This document shows, one piece after another, positions 26,101 through 38,300 of a stretch of 64,000 nucleotides of DNA. Source of the stretch: Nematostella vectensis (taxonomy: Eukaryota; Cnidaria; Anthozoa; Actiniaria; Edwardsiidae); the NCBI RefSeq assembly GCF_932526225.1, contig NC_064038.1, positions 1,552,001 to 1,616,000 on the forward strand, read 5' to 3'. A model generated the notes under the pieces. The model was not told where the DNA came from. It did no database searches and saw only the letters and a program-made list of their open reading frames with translations. The number at the start of each line of letters is the position of its first letter. Position 1 is the first letter of the stretch. The position numbers and the translations under genes are program-made.

Positions 26101-26390
26101 TCTCAAAACAAGTGCTATGTATTCCTGGACGCAAGTCTGCGGATGGACTTTCTCTACGAAAATATATCAACAGACTTTTCCCCCACCAGCAACAGAAAGA
26201 ATCATGCAAAGAAAGTTTTATGTACAAAAAATGCCATACAGAATATTCCACTTGTGTGCATGCCCTTATCAATCTCTTTTACTGAGTTTTATTATTTAAC
26301 AAAGTGCCCAGAGAATGGAGAAGCTAAAGGCCCAGAAGAGGGCATAAAACTATACTGAATTTTGTCTTTGGGACGCAAGCACCCTTATCG
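23120..26390. other. Gene-poor stretch
   Basis: AT-rich DNA upstream of the disordered-protein gene; its proximal part (23070-23300) presumably contains that gene's 5' UTR and promoter. Short open frames occur but none shows recognisable protein sequence or splice-supported continuity. Confidence 0.6.
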
Positions 26391-26485
26391 TACTCTGGGA
26401 ACTCTGGGTAACACAGAGCCTCCAAACTTCTCTCGCCCAGTGACGCTCATACAGAATGCCGCCGGAGGCTCTGGTACCCAGGTTA
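26391..26485. mobile_element. 95-bp MITE with 9-bp target-site duplication
   Basis: The element runs from TACTCTGGGAAC to CCCAGGTTA. Its arms (GGGTAACACAGAGCCTCC and GGAGGCTCTGGTACCCAGG) pair as a hairpin. It is flanked by perfect direct repeats CCCTTATCG at 26382-26390 and 26486-26494. A 9-bp duplication would suit Mutator-like transposases; 8-bp hAT types are an alternative if the boundary is off by one. Confidence 0.75.
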
Positions 26486-27271
26486 CCCTTATCGGTGCGC
26501 ATTATGTCAATGAAACTACCGTCTAAGATAGGAATTTGTGTCTGTTAGTCAGACAGCCAAATGTAACGGAAAAAAATACAAGCCGTCCATTGTCATTGAG
26601 ATAAGTAATCATTTTCCATCCTGGCCTGAGTGTTAGATTATTTTTTCCGTTTTCTACGACGTATATACCGGTGACCAAAAATAAAATTGCCTGCACAATG
26701 TACTCTCTTTGCCGCTAATTGCTGGGTCGTGTTCTGCGCGCGCATCACCTCACATCTGGTCGGTATTATCGCCTAAAGCCGCAGATTACGTCTTCCAGTT
26801 TATAACGTGAAAGCTAATTAACTTAACTCAGAACGACTATCTAAGATAACCAAAGGGTTTTCTCATTACATCGGGACAAATGAAAACAAATATGGCATCC
26901 AGATTGGCAGTAATTGTTTCCGTATTTACACATGTTTGCTCCAACGGAGAATTAAAGCTCAGAACGCCTGCGAATCTACTTACGAGGGCTGGGGCTGGGA
27001 GATGTTCGACCCCTCGGTTGCTTGGAAAAAAATCGTGCTGGATGAATCTGCTGGCAAATTTGTGGATTCAAACTAGTTATCTAGTTGTGCTGGGAATATT
27101 TATGGAACGCTGGAGCGGATGCTTGGAGGAAAATTCTTCCGATCGATTTTACGTGCAATTATCCATGTGCTAAAATTCCTAAACACTGCTGGCTGGGAAG
27201 AAACAAGAAATGGTCCTTCCTGGGAAAAAGGAACAGATAATTTTTATCCCAGCAACTTTTAAAATGGATAT

Positions 27272-27350
27272 TTTCGGTATCACATACTCAAACTCAAACT
27301 TCGGTATCACATACTCAAACTCAAACTTCGGTATCACATACTCAAACGAC
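27272..27350. repeat. 27-bp triplication
   Basis: Three copies of TTCGGTATCACATACTCAAA CTCAAAC, the third truncated. It sits in a short open frame (27210-27413) that I cannot tie to any gene. Confidence 0.85.
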
Positions 27351-27767
27351 GAAGTATGGCATTTTTACGTGTTTCGGGATGGGGGGTTCCGCTCGTTGCA
27401 TGCCACTCTGTAGTTTCCGCAGAAATGTAAAACATACCTTAAACCTTGTTTGATTTATTTTACTGGTTTAATGTTTCAGAAACTTAAAATGAAGTTTTAC
27501 ATTAATTTAAACAATTTGGATTAAAAACAAGAAGTATTTGCTCGGAGTCTGGTTTCAATCGCTGTAAACCATTCGATAGTGATTAGCAGCTCATTAAAAG
27601 TGTATCAGCTTTTAAATGCCAATAAATAGGTTGTATAAAAAATTAAAATTTTTCCTGTAACAGGAAGACAGACGGGCACTAGAATGTGGCCAATAAAACT
27701 AGCCATCACATGAAGCGCTAAATTTGACAATTGATGTTTCTTGGACCGCTGTGCATTTCTGGGTTAA

Positions 27768-28737
27768 GGGTGTACTGACATTAGTGTTGCTCAGTTACGA
27801 CGTTGCTACGCTGGTGGCGTTGAGCGCGCGCATATACATAACACGGAATTCGTCATTCACAAGCTTTCCTGAAGTAAAAGAAACACAAAATATGCGTTTC
27901 AAGTTACACAAGATTGACTTTAAGTTAATCTCAGCCTTTTCGGGTTATGATATTTCCCATATTTTGTAAAAACGAAGATTAAGCGAAGTCAAGCCAACCT
28001 TTTTAAAGCCAAAGTTTTCAATTTTCACTGCAAACACCGGTTGCAAACGCTCGCGCACGCACTGAAAATCTTATTTCAAAGTAGCGCGCGCTGTATCAGA
28101 ATTTTAAAATACTTTTTCAATTTCCATCATGACATGGCGGATATCGCTCCTTTAAAGTATAAATACTACGAAACACTATTGGAATTTGTTTTTAAACTAC
28201 ATTTCAATTTCATCATGTGAGATATCAGTGTGTCTGAGCAGGCCAAATGTACGCGCGGGCTTTGTTTCACTTCCCGTTCTGCGTTTTCTAAAAAAAGCTT
28301 TTTTTGTCGGCAAATTATTTCAAAACGTAATATTTTTTCTGTATTCCTTTTTATTAAAATCTCCTTCATATAGTCAAGCATGGATTTAGCGTTAATCTAA
28401 CAGAAACCAAAATTATATCAAATAATCTGGATCTCAGGACCTTTGAAAAATCATAAAAAAACAATTACTCAATAATTTCTAAAACGCATGCCTGGCTTAA
28501 TGCACTCATCCCTCAAGATTGATAAAACTTATTCAATATTTGTTTTCGAGCAATTTTACTTGAAATATTTGCTTTTATCTGTATCTATGACGTCATATTA
28601 TGACGTCACGGGGTAACGTCATCATAATAGTCAGCACCCTTTTGTTGGTCAACTTGGCAAATATCAGACCCTTATGACTTTCTACAAGGCTTTTATGCTA
28701 TATTCAATTTTCCTTAGCAACAGATGTCAGTACACCC
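27768..28737. mobile_element. Non-autonomous DNA transposon with TTAA flanks
   Basis: Inverted termini GGGTGTACTGACAT (27768-27781, then GTGTTGCT) and ATGTCAGTACACCC (28724-28737, preceded by AGCAAC), flanked by TTAA at 27764-27767 and 28738-28741. TTAA duplication is shared by piggyBac and Kolobok superfamilies; the G-rich start fits Kolobok better than piggyBac. No transposase frame inside. Two palindromic TGACGTCA sites lie at 28588-28595 and 28601-28608. Confidence 0.72.
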
Positions 28738-28741
28738 TTAA

Positions 28742-31320
28742 AGACTTGAATCGCGAAATGCGTGCTAGAGGTGTGGAATTTCGTTATCGGCAAACTGCAG
28801 ATTGAACCCTTTTTGCCCTTTTTATACAAATCTGTAAATTACATAAACTTTTAAATCTTTCCTTATATAGTATGACTTCCTTTTCTGCTTATAATCGTCA
28901 CGATCTTTTCTCGTGCATTTTTGGTGTGAACTTTCGAGTGTCTTGGGGACTAGAATGTAAGGTTATGCCGATCACGTAGGAAATTCCCTTGATAGTTTTA
29001 GTGATTGTAATCTAGGGAAATAACGTCAACATTTTAGTTGTGCTATGGCATTTGAACCGAGTTATTATTTTTGGTGAAGTTGACAGCGCGCGTGGTTGTT
29101 AACATCAACGTAAAGCGATGTGAAAGTCAAATTGCACGCGGTTGGACACTTTTTAGTCATAATCTGGCATATTATGACGTATCATCAACCTCTAGAACAT
29201 GTACTCAAGATTTCCCAATTTTGACAGCACCACCGGATTTGGCTCAAGCAAAAAACTTAGGAGTCTCCCGGTCTACCTAATGAAATTGTAGAAAAAACGT
29301 TTTTAAGTCCGGATATTATTGGAATGACTGAAACTTGATAAAATCACGAAAAAACATTTACTTATGGTATTAGATCTCTTCTCAATGTTTTGTCTTTTTG
29401 TAATGTAATCTTCAAATTCCCGGTCAAATCCCTACAAAGAAAAGATGGAAAGCTGTTTGCTGATATCACACGATGTTTCGGCAATACCTTCAACAGGAAT
29501 AACAAGCACTTGATTTGTTATTCCGGACAAAAGCGGCTTTTCCGAAAGACGTCAATTATACTTGGGTATCACTATAGGGTGATAGGAAAAATATTTGTTT
29601 TCGATAGAATTTTCACTTTAAGGCACCCCCGTAACCTTAATGTACTAGCATCTAGCGATCATTGCAAATCCCTACTACTGCATTTACTTTGCATGTTATT
29701 ATTGTTACTCGTTTTTATCAAAATTCAGACTAAAACCTTGAGCTATGACTATAAATGTACAAGTGTTTTCTTTATCACTTGACATGATAATCAAAGATCT
29801 TTGACTAAATATTGGCAGACGACACTAAATCACTGAATGTATTTTCTTTGCTTATACTCTTCAATTACACAGTTACCGCTCGTGGCAGGGATAGCCCATG
29901 CTGGGGAGTCACATGAAACACTTACTACCTCAGGGCACAAAGTGCCAATAAAACGATGCAAACGCTGATAATCATTGCCACTAAACGCCGAAATATTGGA
30001 CTGAAATATTCCCGAAAAGTACGAAAAGATAGGCATTTTTACCGAATCACAGATATTGTCTGCAAAGTAACGTCATGGATGAGTCGTTAACTGTGCTCGT
30101 TAGCTAACTTGTTATCAAATAAACACTGCCAAAACCTTAGCTATGCACCTTGATAAATCTCTGCAAGCGAAGAAGAAACAAGAGTACATCTCTCCTCCTA
30201 CCTTTGATTTCCCTACAGATGTGTTGACAAAAACTAGCTGTGCTCTCCAACACGAACAAGATTTCAAGTTACGTACAAATTTGGTGAACTCAACCTCTTG
30301 CATGTTTTCACCCTGCTTATATACCGTGCACTTCACGAAGGGCGCTTTGATTGGCTGGCCGTAAATCTAGTAATGCCTGCAATGTTGATCACTTTCCAGT
30401 TGCATTAGATCAACTCCGTAACTGTCTGAGGTCGCTGACCCTAGCGGTAGGTCCTCTCGAGGCTTTCATTACACCCACAAAGACTTTTGTAACGAGACAA
30501 TCGGACGCATAGCACGACCCTTGCATCAATCGCATATCAAATTCCGTCTATTATTTGCCGAAAAGCAGGGTGTTCCGGGGTACTCGAGGTGCTGCAGTGA
30601 AAGGCATTGTACTAGCCAGTGTTGTTACGGGGTTGTTACCCCTCCCCCTCACCTCGGAACAGAGTTTCTCACGTCGTGCGCGTTGGTTGTACGGGAGTTG
30701 ATTACTCACCACGAATTATTACTCACAATAGAGATTTGCATTATCGCTATGATATCATACATATTTAGTTACTTCGCGCAAGGTTATAAATCAATCCTTG
30801 TATAGTCACCACTCGATAACCACCTCATTTGAAACAATATGTCGATGTAACGCAACACGTCATGCAAAAGCTGAAACGGTAACACAATCACGACACATAA
30901 CGCAATCATGCTAAACCATCTTACGCGGTGTGACAACCATAAACGTGTCACGTCAAACTTATTAAACATCACACGGTAACACGATCACGTCACACACCAT
31001 CTAACAAAATAATAATAGTAAATATAATAATATACCATTTTATAGCGCCATTTCTACTGAAAATCCAATAGCGCTTTTCAATATTGTATTACCGTACTTA
31101 TATTAAGAATAAGTATAATTTACATGTAATAGTAAAAATGATAAAAATCATGGTAAAAAAATAAAAATAGAGAAATAAATGGTCAAATAATAATATTGAT
31201 AATAGTGTTTATTATAATAATGATGAAGAAAAGTTAGTCATTAGGAAAAGCACGTCTTGATGGCAGACTGACCTTTCTTAGTTGCTAGGGCATAACACAC
31301 CAGATTAGGTGGCGGAGTGG
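28742..31320. other. Gene-poor stretch
   Basis: No recognisable coding sequence, RNA gene or mobile element. Short imperfect repeats of CGGTAACAC/ATCACG occur at 30870-30990, and an AT-rich tract at 31000-31220. Confidence 0.55.
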
Positions 31321-31327
31321 TCCCATA

Positions 31328-31620
31328 GAAGGGGGGGGGAGGGAAAGTTGCGGGAGGGGTGGGAAGTGGTTTCAGAGGGAGGGGTGCTTGGTGGTTTCAA
31401 GGGGGAGGCGTGGGTGGTGGTTTCAAATTTTTAAGCGCTATTTATAAGAACGCGGGGGATAACCTTAGGTTTTATTCACGGCATTTATTCAGCAAATTTG
31501 TTGTCGGTTGCATATGCACCTCTTAAAACCCGTTGGTTAAAAAAACGTTCATATATAAAGAAACATCCGCTCAGAAAAGAGGGGGGGGGGGGCTGGCGCC
31601 CCCCTGCCCCTCCCCTTCCG
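31328..31620. repeat. G-rich low-complexity tracts
   Basis: Runs of G (31331-31345, 31360-31410) with GGTGGTTTCA spacers, then a poly-G of 11 at about 31581 followed by a C-rich stretch. They precede the G-rich minisatellite and could form quadruplexes. Confidence 0.75.
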
Positions 31621-31671
31621 CCGCCCCTGATGCTGGAGAAATGAGGTGTTCTAGCTGTAACTGTGTACACG

Positions 31672-33795
31672 GGAAGTGGTGTACGCGGGGAGTGGTGTAC
31701 ACGGGGACTGGTGTACGTGGGGAGTGGTGTACGCGGGGAGTGAAGTACGCGGGAAGTGGTGTACGCGGGGAGTGGAGTACGCGGGGACTGGTGTACGCAG
31801 GGAGTGAAGTACGCGGGGAGTGGTGTACGCGGGGACTGGTGTACGCGGGGAGTGGTGTACGCGGGGAGTGGTGTTCGCGGGGACTGGTGTACGTTGGGAG
31901 TGGTGTACGCGGGGAGTGAAGTACGCGGGGAGTGGTGTACGCGGGGAGTGGAGTACTCGGGGACTGGTGTACGCGGGGACTGGTGTACGCGGGGAGTGAA
32001 GTACGCGGGGAGTGGTGTACGCGGGGACTGGTGTACACGGGGACTGGTGTACGTGGGGAGTAGTGTACGCGGGGAGTGGTGTACGCGGGGACTGGTGTAC
32101 GCGGGGAGTGGTGTTCGCGGGGACTGGTGTACGTGGGGAGTGGTGTACGCGGGGAGTGAAGTACGCGGGGAGTGGTGTACGCGTGGAGTGGAGTAGGCGG
32201 GGACTGGTGTACGCGGGGAGTGGTGTACGCGGGGAGTGGAGTACGCGGGGAGTGGTGTACGCGGGGACTGGTGTACGCGGGGAGTGAAGTACGCGGGGAG
32301 TGGTGTACGCGGGGACTGGTGTACGCGGGGACTGGTGTACGCGGGGACTGGTGTACGCGGGGACTGGTGTACGCGGGGACTGGTGTACGCGGGGACTGGT
32401 GTACGCGGGGAGTGGAGTACGCGGGGACTGGTGTACGCGGGGACTGGTGTACGCGGGGAGTGGAGTACGCAGGTAGTGGGGTACGCGGGGAGTGAAGTAC
32501 GCGGGAAGTGGTGTACGCGGGGAGTGGTGTACGCAGGGAGTGGTGTACGCGGGGAGTGGTGTACGCGGGGAGTGAAGTACGCGGGGACTGGTGTACGCGG
32601 GAAATGGTGTACGCGGGGACTGGTGTACGCGGGGAGTGGTGTACGCGGGGAGTGAAGTACGCGGGGACTGGTGTACGCTGGAAGTGGTGTACGCGGGGAG
32701 TGAAGTACGCGGGGACTGGTGTACGCGGGGAGTGAAGTACGCGGGAAGTGGTGTACGCGGGGAGTGGTGTACGCGGGGAGTTGCTTACGCGGGGAGGGGA
32801 GTACGCAGGGACTGGTGTACGCGGGGAGTGGAGTTCGCGGGGACTGGTGTACGCGGGGACTGGTGTACGCGGGGAGTGGAGTTCGCGGGGACTGGTGTAC
32901 GCGGGGACTGGTGTACGCGGGGAGTGGATTACGCGGGGAGTGAAGTACGCGGGGAGTGGTGTACGCGGGGAGTGGATTACGCGGTTAGTGGATTACGCGG
33001 GGAGTGAAGTACGCGAGGAGTGAAGTACGCGGGGAGTGGAGTTCGCGGGGACTGGTGTACGCGGGGAGTGGATTACGCGGGGAGTGAAGTACGCGGGGAG
33101 TGGAGTTCGCGGGGACTGGTGTACGCGGGTACGCGGGGAGTGGATTACGCGGGGAGTGAAGTACGCGGGCAGTGGTGTACGCGGGAGTGGTGTACGCGGG
33201 GACTGGTGTGCGCGGGGAGTGGTGTACGCGGGGAGTGAAGTACGCGGGGAGTGGTGTACGCGGGGACTGGTGTACGCGGCGACTGATGCACGCGGGGATT
33301 GGTGTACGCGGGGAGTGGATTACGCGGGGAGTGAAGTACGCGGGGAGTGGTGTACGTGGGGAGTGAAGTACGCGAGGAGTGAAGTAAGCGGGGAGTGGAT
33401 TATGCGGGGAGTGAAGTACGCGGGGAGTGGTGTACGCGGGGAGTTGATTACGCGGGGAGGGGAGTACGCGGGGAGTGAAGTACACGGGGAGTGGTGTACG
33501 CGGGGAGTGGATTACGCGGGGAGTGAAGTACGCGGGGAGTGGAGTACGCGTGGACTGGTGTACGCGGGGACTGGTGTACGCGGGGACTGGTGTACGCGGG
33601 GAGTTGTGTACGCGGGGAGTGAAGTACGCGAGGAGTGAAGTACGCGAGGAGTGAAGTACGCGGGGAGTGGATTACGCGGGGAGTGGTGTACGCGGGGAGT
33701 TTATTACGCGGGGAGTTGATTAGGCGGGGAGTTGATTAGGCGGGGAGGGGAGTACGCGGGGAGGGGAGTACGCGGGGAGTGGTGTACGCGGGGAG
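31672..33795. repeat. 16-bp GC-rich minisatellite (~130 copies)
   Basis: Unit close to GTGTACGCGGGGACTG with main variants GGGAGTG, GAAGTACGC and GATTACGC. One CpG-containing GTACGCGGGG block per unit gives a regular G-run every 16 bases. Because 16 is not a multiple of 3, three units (48 bases) restore the frame, so long open frames appear in several frames on both strands (VYAGSGVRGEWCTRG-type peptides); these are by-products, not genes. Confidence 0.95.
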
Positions 33796-33798
33796 TTG

Positions 33799-33998
33799 AT
33801 TCCAAGGCGTCCACTGCTCAGGAAAGATCTGGCAAAGGCACTGTTGTCCGAAGGGCCTGGATTTAGAGTCACAACCACAGAAAGAAGAACGAGCAGCAAG
33901 GATGAGTATCCAGCTAAAAGGCTGGCTTTGAGCTTCGAGAATTGATTTGAGAATTGAGCGAGACTCTGGGTGGACCAACATTGCGTCCAGGAAGTCAC
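33799..33998 (-). mobile_element. Possible 5' scrap of a non-LTR retrotransposon ORF (2A-like)
   Basis: On the minus strand an ATG-initiated frame (33998) encodes a leucine-rich stretch (GYSSLLLVLLSVVVTLNPGP) ending in NPGP at 33863-33852. Leucine-rich segments ending D-V/I-E-x-NPGP (2A-like, ribosome skipping) occur at the N-terminus of some CR1/L1-type retrotransposon ORFs in invertebrates. Here the acidic residues before NPGP are missing, so activity is doubtful. The frame then runs into the 16-bp array. No reverse transcriptase is nearby. Confidence 0.4.
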
Positions 33999-34144
33999 GT
34001 TGTTCAGTTTATGAACTAGAAACAGTTGCTGCTTTGGGTCATTCTTAAAGAACTATTCACACAACCCAATATACGGGAACTAATCTCAATTATAGAGATA
34101 TCACGGTTAAGCAATTCTCACCTTTAAGCCGGAACTGCTCTATT

Positions 34145-34335
34145 AATGGTGGTTAGTAATGGTGCCGGTGACAATGATATTAGTGATGGTACTGGTTTTG
34201 ATGATGACAATGATGATATTGGTAATATTCGGGATAATGATACTGTAATTACACAAAATGATGACATTGGTGATTATGATGGCAATGATGCATGTGATAG
34301 TGATGTTAATAGTAATAATAATGATGGTATGCTGA
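34145..34335. repeat. (TGA/AAT)-rich imperfect trinucleotide tract
   Basis: Imperfect GATGATAATGG-like low-complexity sequence. Open on both strands only because of its composition. Confidence 0.75.
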
Positions 34336-35326
34336 CATCCACAGATCTTTCCTGGCAATAACAATTGTGAAGACTAACATTACCCCGCCTGTCATCAGTC
34401 AGTACTTCCGAATCGTCACAAAGAAGTACTATCGCTTCTGCTCCTTCCGTTACTAATAATTAGTTGACACCCCCCCTTTAGGAGGAACGAGATTTTCCAT
34501 GCCCCCCCTTCGCTTCCCTTATATTTTCGGTCCCCCCCCTCCCGTCAATCGAAGAAAGAAGGAGCAAAGAAAGGAACGGCAATGACAATTTTAAAGGGAC
34601 GCGATCAAGAGATTAGCTTTAAGCTGGACAGAAAGGGGAAAGAAATTGGCTGAAAACATTAATTCAGAAAAGTGAAGGCACTCAATTTCTCAAAGATGCA
34701 ACTAACTCCAGGTTGCAACCTGATAATGGTTGATGCTAAAGATGACGTAAAATAAACAAAAAGGCTTTTAGATCTTCTCCTTGCAAGAAAAGAGTAAAGA
34801 AAGAGAGCTGGGAAGACAGCGAATCAGATATGAGCGAGAATTAAAATGTTTATTTTAATGCATATTTTAGATATGGAACATAAGCACTTTATAATATTAT
34901 ATAGCGAAAACCATAAAAAGATGTATTTAGGGTGTGTACAGGTTTGCATTGCATAGATAAAATGTATCCTGGACTCCTGGATTGTGCTTGTCAAATAACT
35001 GCCCCCAAACCGAGACAAGTTAAACCAAGAAGTCTGATTAGACACTTTTTTCAAATAATATAGTAGAGACAACACCCAAAGGAATCAGTGACCTCCCCCC
35101 CCTCCTACTAAAATCCAAACACTCTCGACAGACACTTTATTTCTAACCAAAAATTTTCCAGCCACTCCAACACAGCCACACAAAAAATCCAGTTCACTTT
35201 TATCCATGGATAACTGTTATCAGGTCAGATGTTATTTGTTACAGATCATTGTTGTAACGATACAAATTCTACAACTTTGCTGACATCGTTAAAACCATAT
35301 GCAGTACAGTACATAATAAATGTGTT
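34336..35326. other. Spacer before MRPS11
   Basis: Contains several C tracts (34470-34545, 35095-35103) and AT-rich DNA. No coding region recognised. Confidence 0.55.
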
Positions 35327-35368
35327 TTTATTTATCATCTGCATTGCCTCAAGAAAGTTGGGTCTAAT

Positions 35369-38300
35369 TTATATCCGTCTTGCTTTCTTTGGTCGACACC
35401 CGTTATGGGGAATGGGTGTTACATCTGTGATTGATACAACCTTGAGACCGCCAGTCTGGAGAGCTCGCAGAGATGACTGCAAGATGTAAATAAGGGTGAG
35501 CAATCTGCTGATATATCATGTAATTCATCATGAACAAGACATTTGAAAACTAATCACCTGTTTTCCTTGGCCAACACCTTTCACCTTGACTCTGACATTT
35601 GACACTCCAAAGTCTGTTGCTTTCTGCAGAAGGACAGGCAAGCAGTTATTTGTGAATAAACAAAGCTAAACAGTTCATCCCTAAGTTCATCAATCAGTTC
35701 AATAAGCATGAATGTGAAGATAGACAGTGCTGCATGACGTTTGTACATCTGGCTAAAACAAACCCAATCGTAGTTTTGAATCATTTAGGAAAGGCTTAAT
35801 TCAGTTGCTGTTTTGACTAAGTGTACAGCATTAAAACCATACTATACAAAAGGTGACAGATTTGCTTGATAATGAGGGAGTCATAATGAAAATTATAGCC
35901 TTAGCTTTGTGCTAGTTTTCTAAGCATTCACAAAAATGTGACAGTTTGCCGGTAAAAAGCCGTCATTTCAAGACAATAAGGTTGGTTTCACCATGTGTCA
36001 CTGGAACTAGTCTCGTCTTTTTCAGCACTGGCTAGGAGATATTGTTGACTTCCATCTCCATGGCAACATTGATCAAATTCTTTAAAAATAAAAGCACAAC
36101 AGATTTGGGTCACCTTGACTAGGGACAAAGCTGCTTGTTGCGCGGCAACGCTGCTACCTCTCTTGGAGTTCTTGTATCCCTCTGAGCCCTGTAGTGAGAA
36201 GACAGGTAATTTAGATCTTCAAGCAAGGCTTATGTAGGTTCTAACACATCCTCAGGGACCCGGATGACGCTGGGACCTGAATTAGGAGTACATGAAGTAG
36301 AGACAACAGACCTGAATTAGGAGTACATGAAGTAGAGACAACAGACCTGAATTAGGAGTACATGAAGTAGAGACAACAGACCTGAATTAGGAGTACATGA
36401 AGTAGAGACAACAGACCTGAATTAGGAGTACATGAAGTAGAGACAACAGACCTGAATTAGGTGTACATGAAGTAGAGACAACAGACCTGAATTAGGAGTA
36501 CATGAAGTAGAGACAACAGACCTGAATTAGGAGTACATGAAGTAGAGACAACAGACCTGAATTAGAAGTACATGAAGTAGAGACAACAGACCTGAATTAG
36601 GAGTACATGAAGTAGAGACAACAGACCTGAATTAGGAGTACATGAAGTAGAGACAACAGACCTGAATTAGGAGTACATGAAGTAGAGACAACAGACCTGA
36701 ATTAGGAGTACATGAAGTAGAGACAACAGACCTGAATTAGGAGTACATGAAGTAGAGACAACAGACCTGAATTAGGAGTACACGAAGTAGAGACAACAGA
36801 CCTGAATTAGGAGTACATGAAGTACAGACAATAGACCTGAATTAGGAGTACATGAAGTACAGACAACAGACCTGAATTAGGAGTACATGAAGTAGAGACA
36901 ACAGACCTGAATTAGGAGTACATGAAGTAGAGACAACAGACCTGAATTAGGAGTACATGAAGTAGAGACAACAGACCTGAATTAGAAGTACATGAAGTAG
37001 AGACAACAGACCTGAATTAGGAGTACATGAAGTAGAGACAACAGACCTGAATTAGGAGTACATGAAGTAGAGACAACAGACCTGAATTAGGAGTACATGA
37101 AGTAGAGACAACAGACCTGAATTAGGAGTACACGAAGTAGAGACAACAGACCTGAATTAGGAGTACATGAAGTACAGACAACAGACCTGAATTAGGAGTA
37201 CATGAAGTACAGACAACAGACCTGAATTAGGAGTACATGAAGTAGAGACAACAGACCTGAATTAGGAGTACATGAAGTACAGACAACAGACCTGAATTAG
37301 GAGTACATGAAATAGGGACAAAAGAAAGAAGGGCGTGTCTTTTCCTACTTTTTTTCATCATGGTGAGTAGTCTCCATGTTGCCCTGGGTCCCTGAGGATG
37401 GTCCCACACTACTTCAACACCATGTACACTTCACTATATAGGTTACACATTTTATCAGATAAAAAATGACTACTTACAGCTGATGACCACGCCAAAGTGT
37501 TGCCTGGATAAGAAAAACAAAAATATATTTTGAAACCCTGATACAATATACCTCTAATATAGTTGGGCCATTAGATAAATGTACAGGGAAAAACAAACAA
37601 AGATCTTGCAGAGCTTTTAGTTTAATTTTACTTTAATTTTATTTTGCAGAGAGATAAGGACACCATAACAGATACAATAGTTATTGGTTTTGGGCCACCT
37701 ACAAGCGCATAACCAAGGATTCACTGAGGGAGGGTGCACAGTCAAAGGTATCATATTGAAAAAGGACTGTATTTTGGAACCATTTAATAAGAAATGACCC
37801 ACTTTTTGGCAGCCAAGGGGAGGAGATGTGCGCACACCCTTAGATACACACTAATGAGCATGGACACTTAATAAACATGTGGTCATCTAAAAAATATAAT
37901 CCCTACAATTAAAATACATGCTACCTTTATGGTCTGTCAAAGTGAGTAAGGTGTTATTGTAGGTGGCGTTGACATGAATTATTGGCTTCTGACTGAACTT
38001 GGCATCATCTGACGAATAGATCTGAGGTCTAGCTTTGGTTGCCAAGCTGTATAATAATCAGGTTTTAACATAATCACCATCATCAATATAACCATAATAA
38101 CGAATATCATCACACATAATCAGCTTTATTATCATCATAATGCACTTGTCATCGGCTTCTCCGAAGGGGGGGACCCCAGGGAAACATGGGACTTTGAAAA
38201 ATCAAGCTTTCCCCTATATGTGGGGCTCTACTCTCGAGCAAAGTCCCCATTATGGTGGGGCACATGTTGTGGTTTCAAATGTGGCATGGTTTGAATTTTT

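Noticed and set aside
26880-27413. Possible secreted-protein gene (MASRLAVIVSVFTHVCS start, then a second frame with a 9-residue repeat)
   Set aside because: The first 20 residues could be a signal peptide, but the frame shows no recognisable family, the downstream frame is not joined by clear splice sites, and similar-looking frames occur by chance.
31533-33638. Many overlapping glycine-rich or proline-rich frames on both strands
   Set aside because: Composition by-product of the 16-bp array; the same sequence is open in several frames and on both strands, with no start context or splice support.
34146-34361. Acidic Asp/Asn-rich frame
   Set aside because: Low-complexity GAT/AAT tract, also open on the opposite strand.
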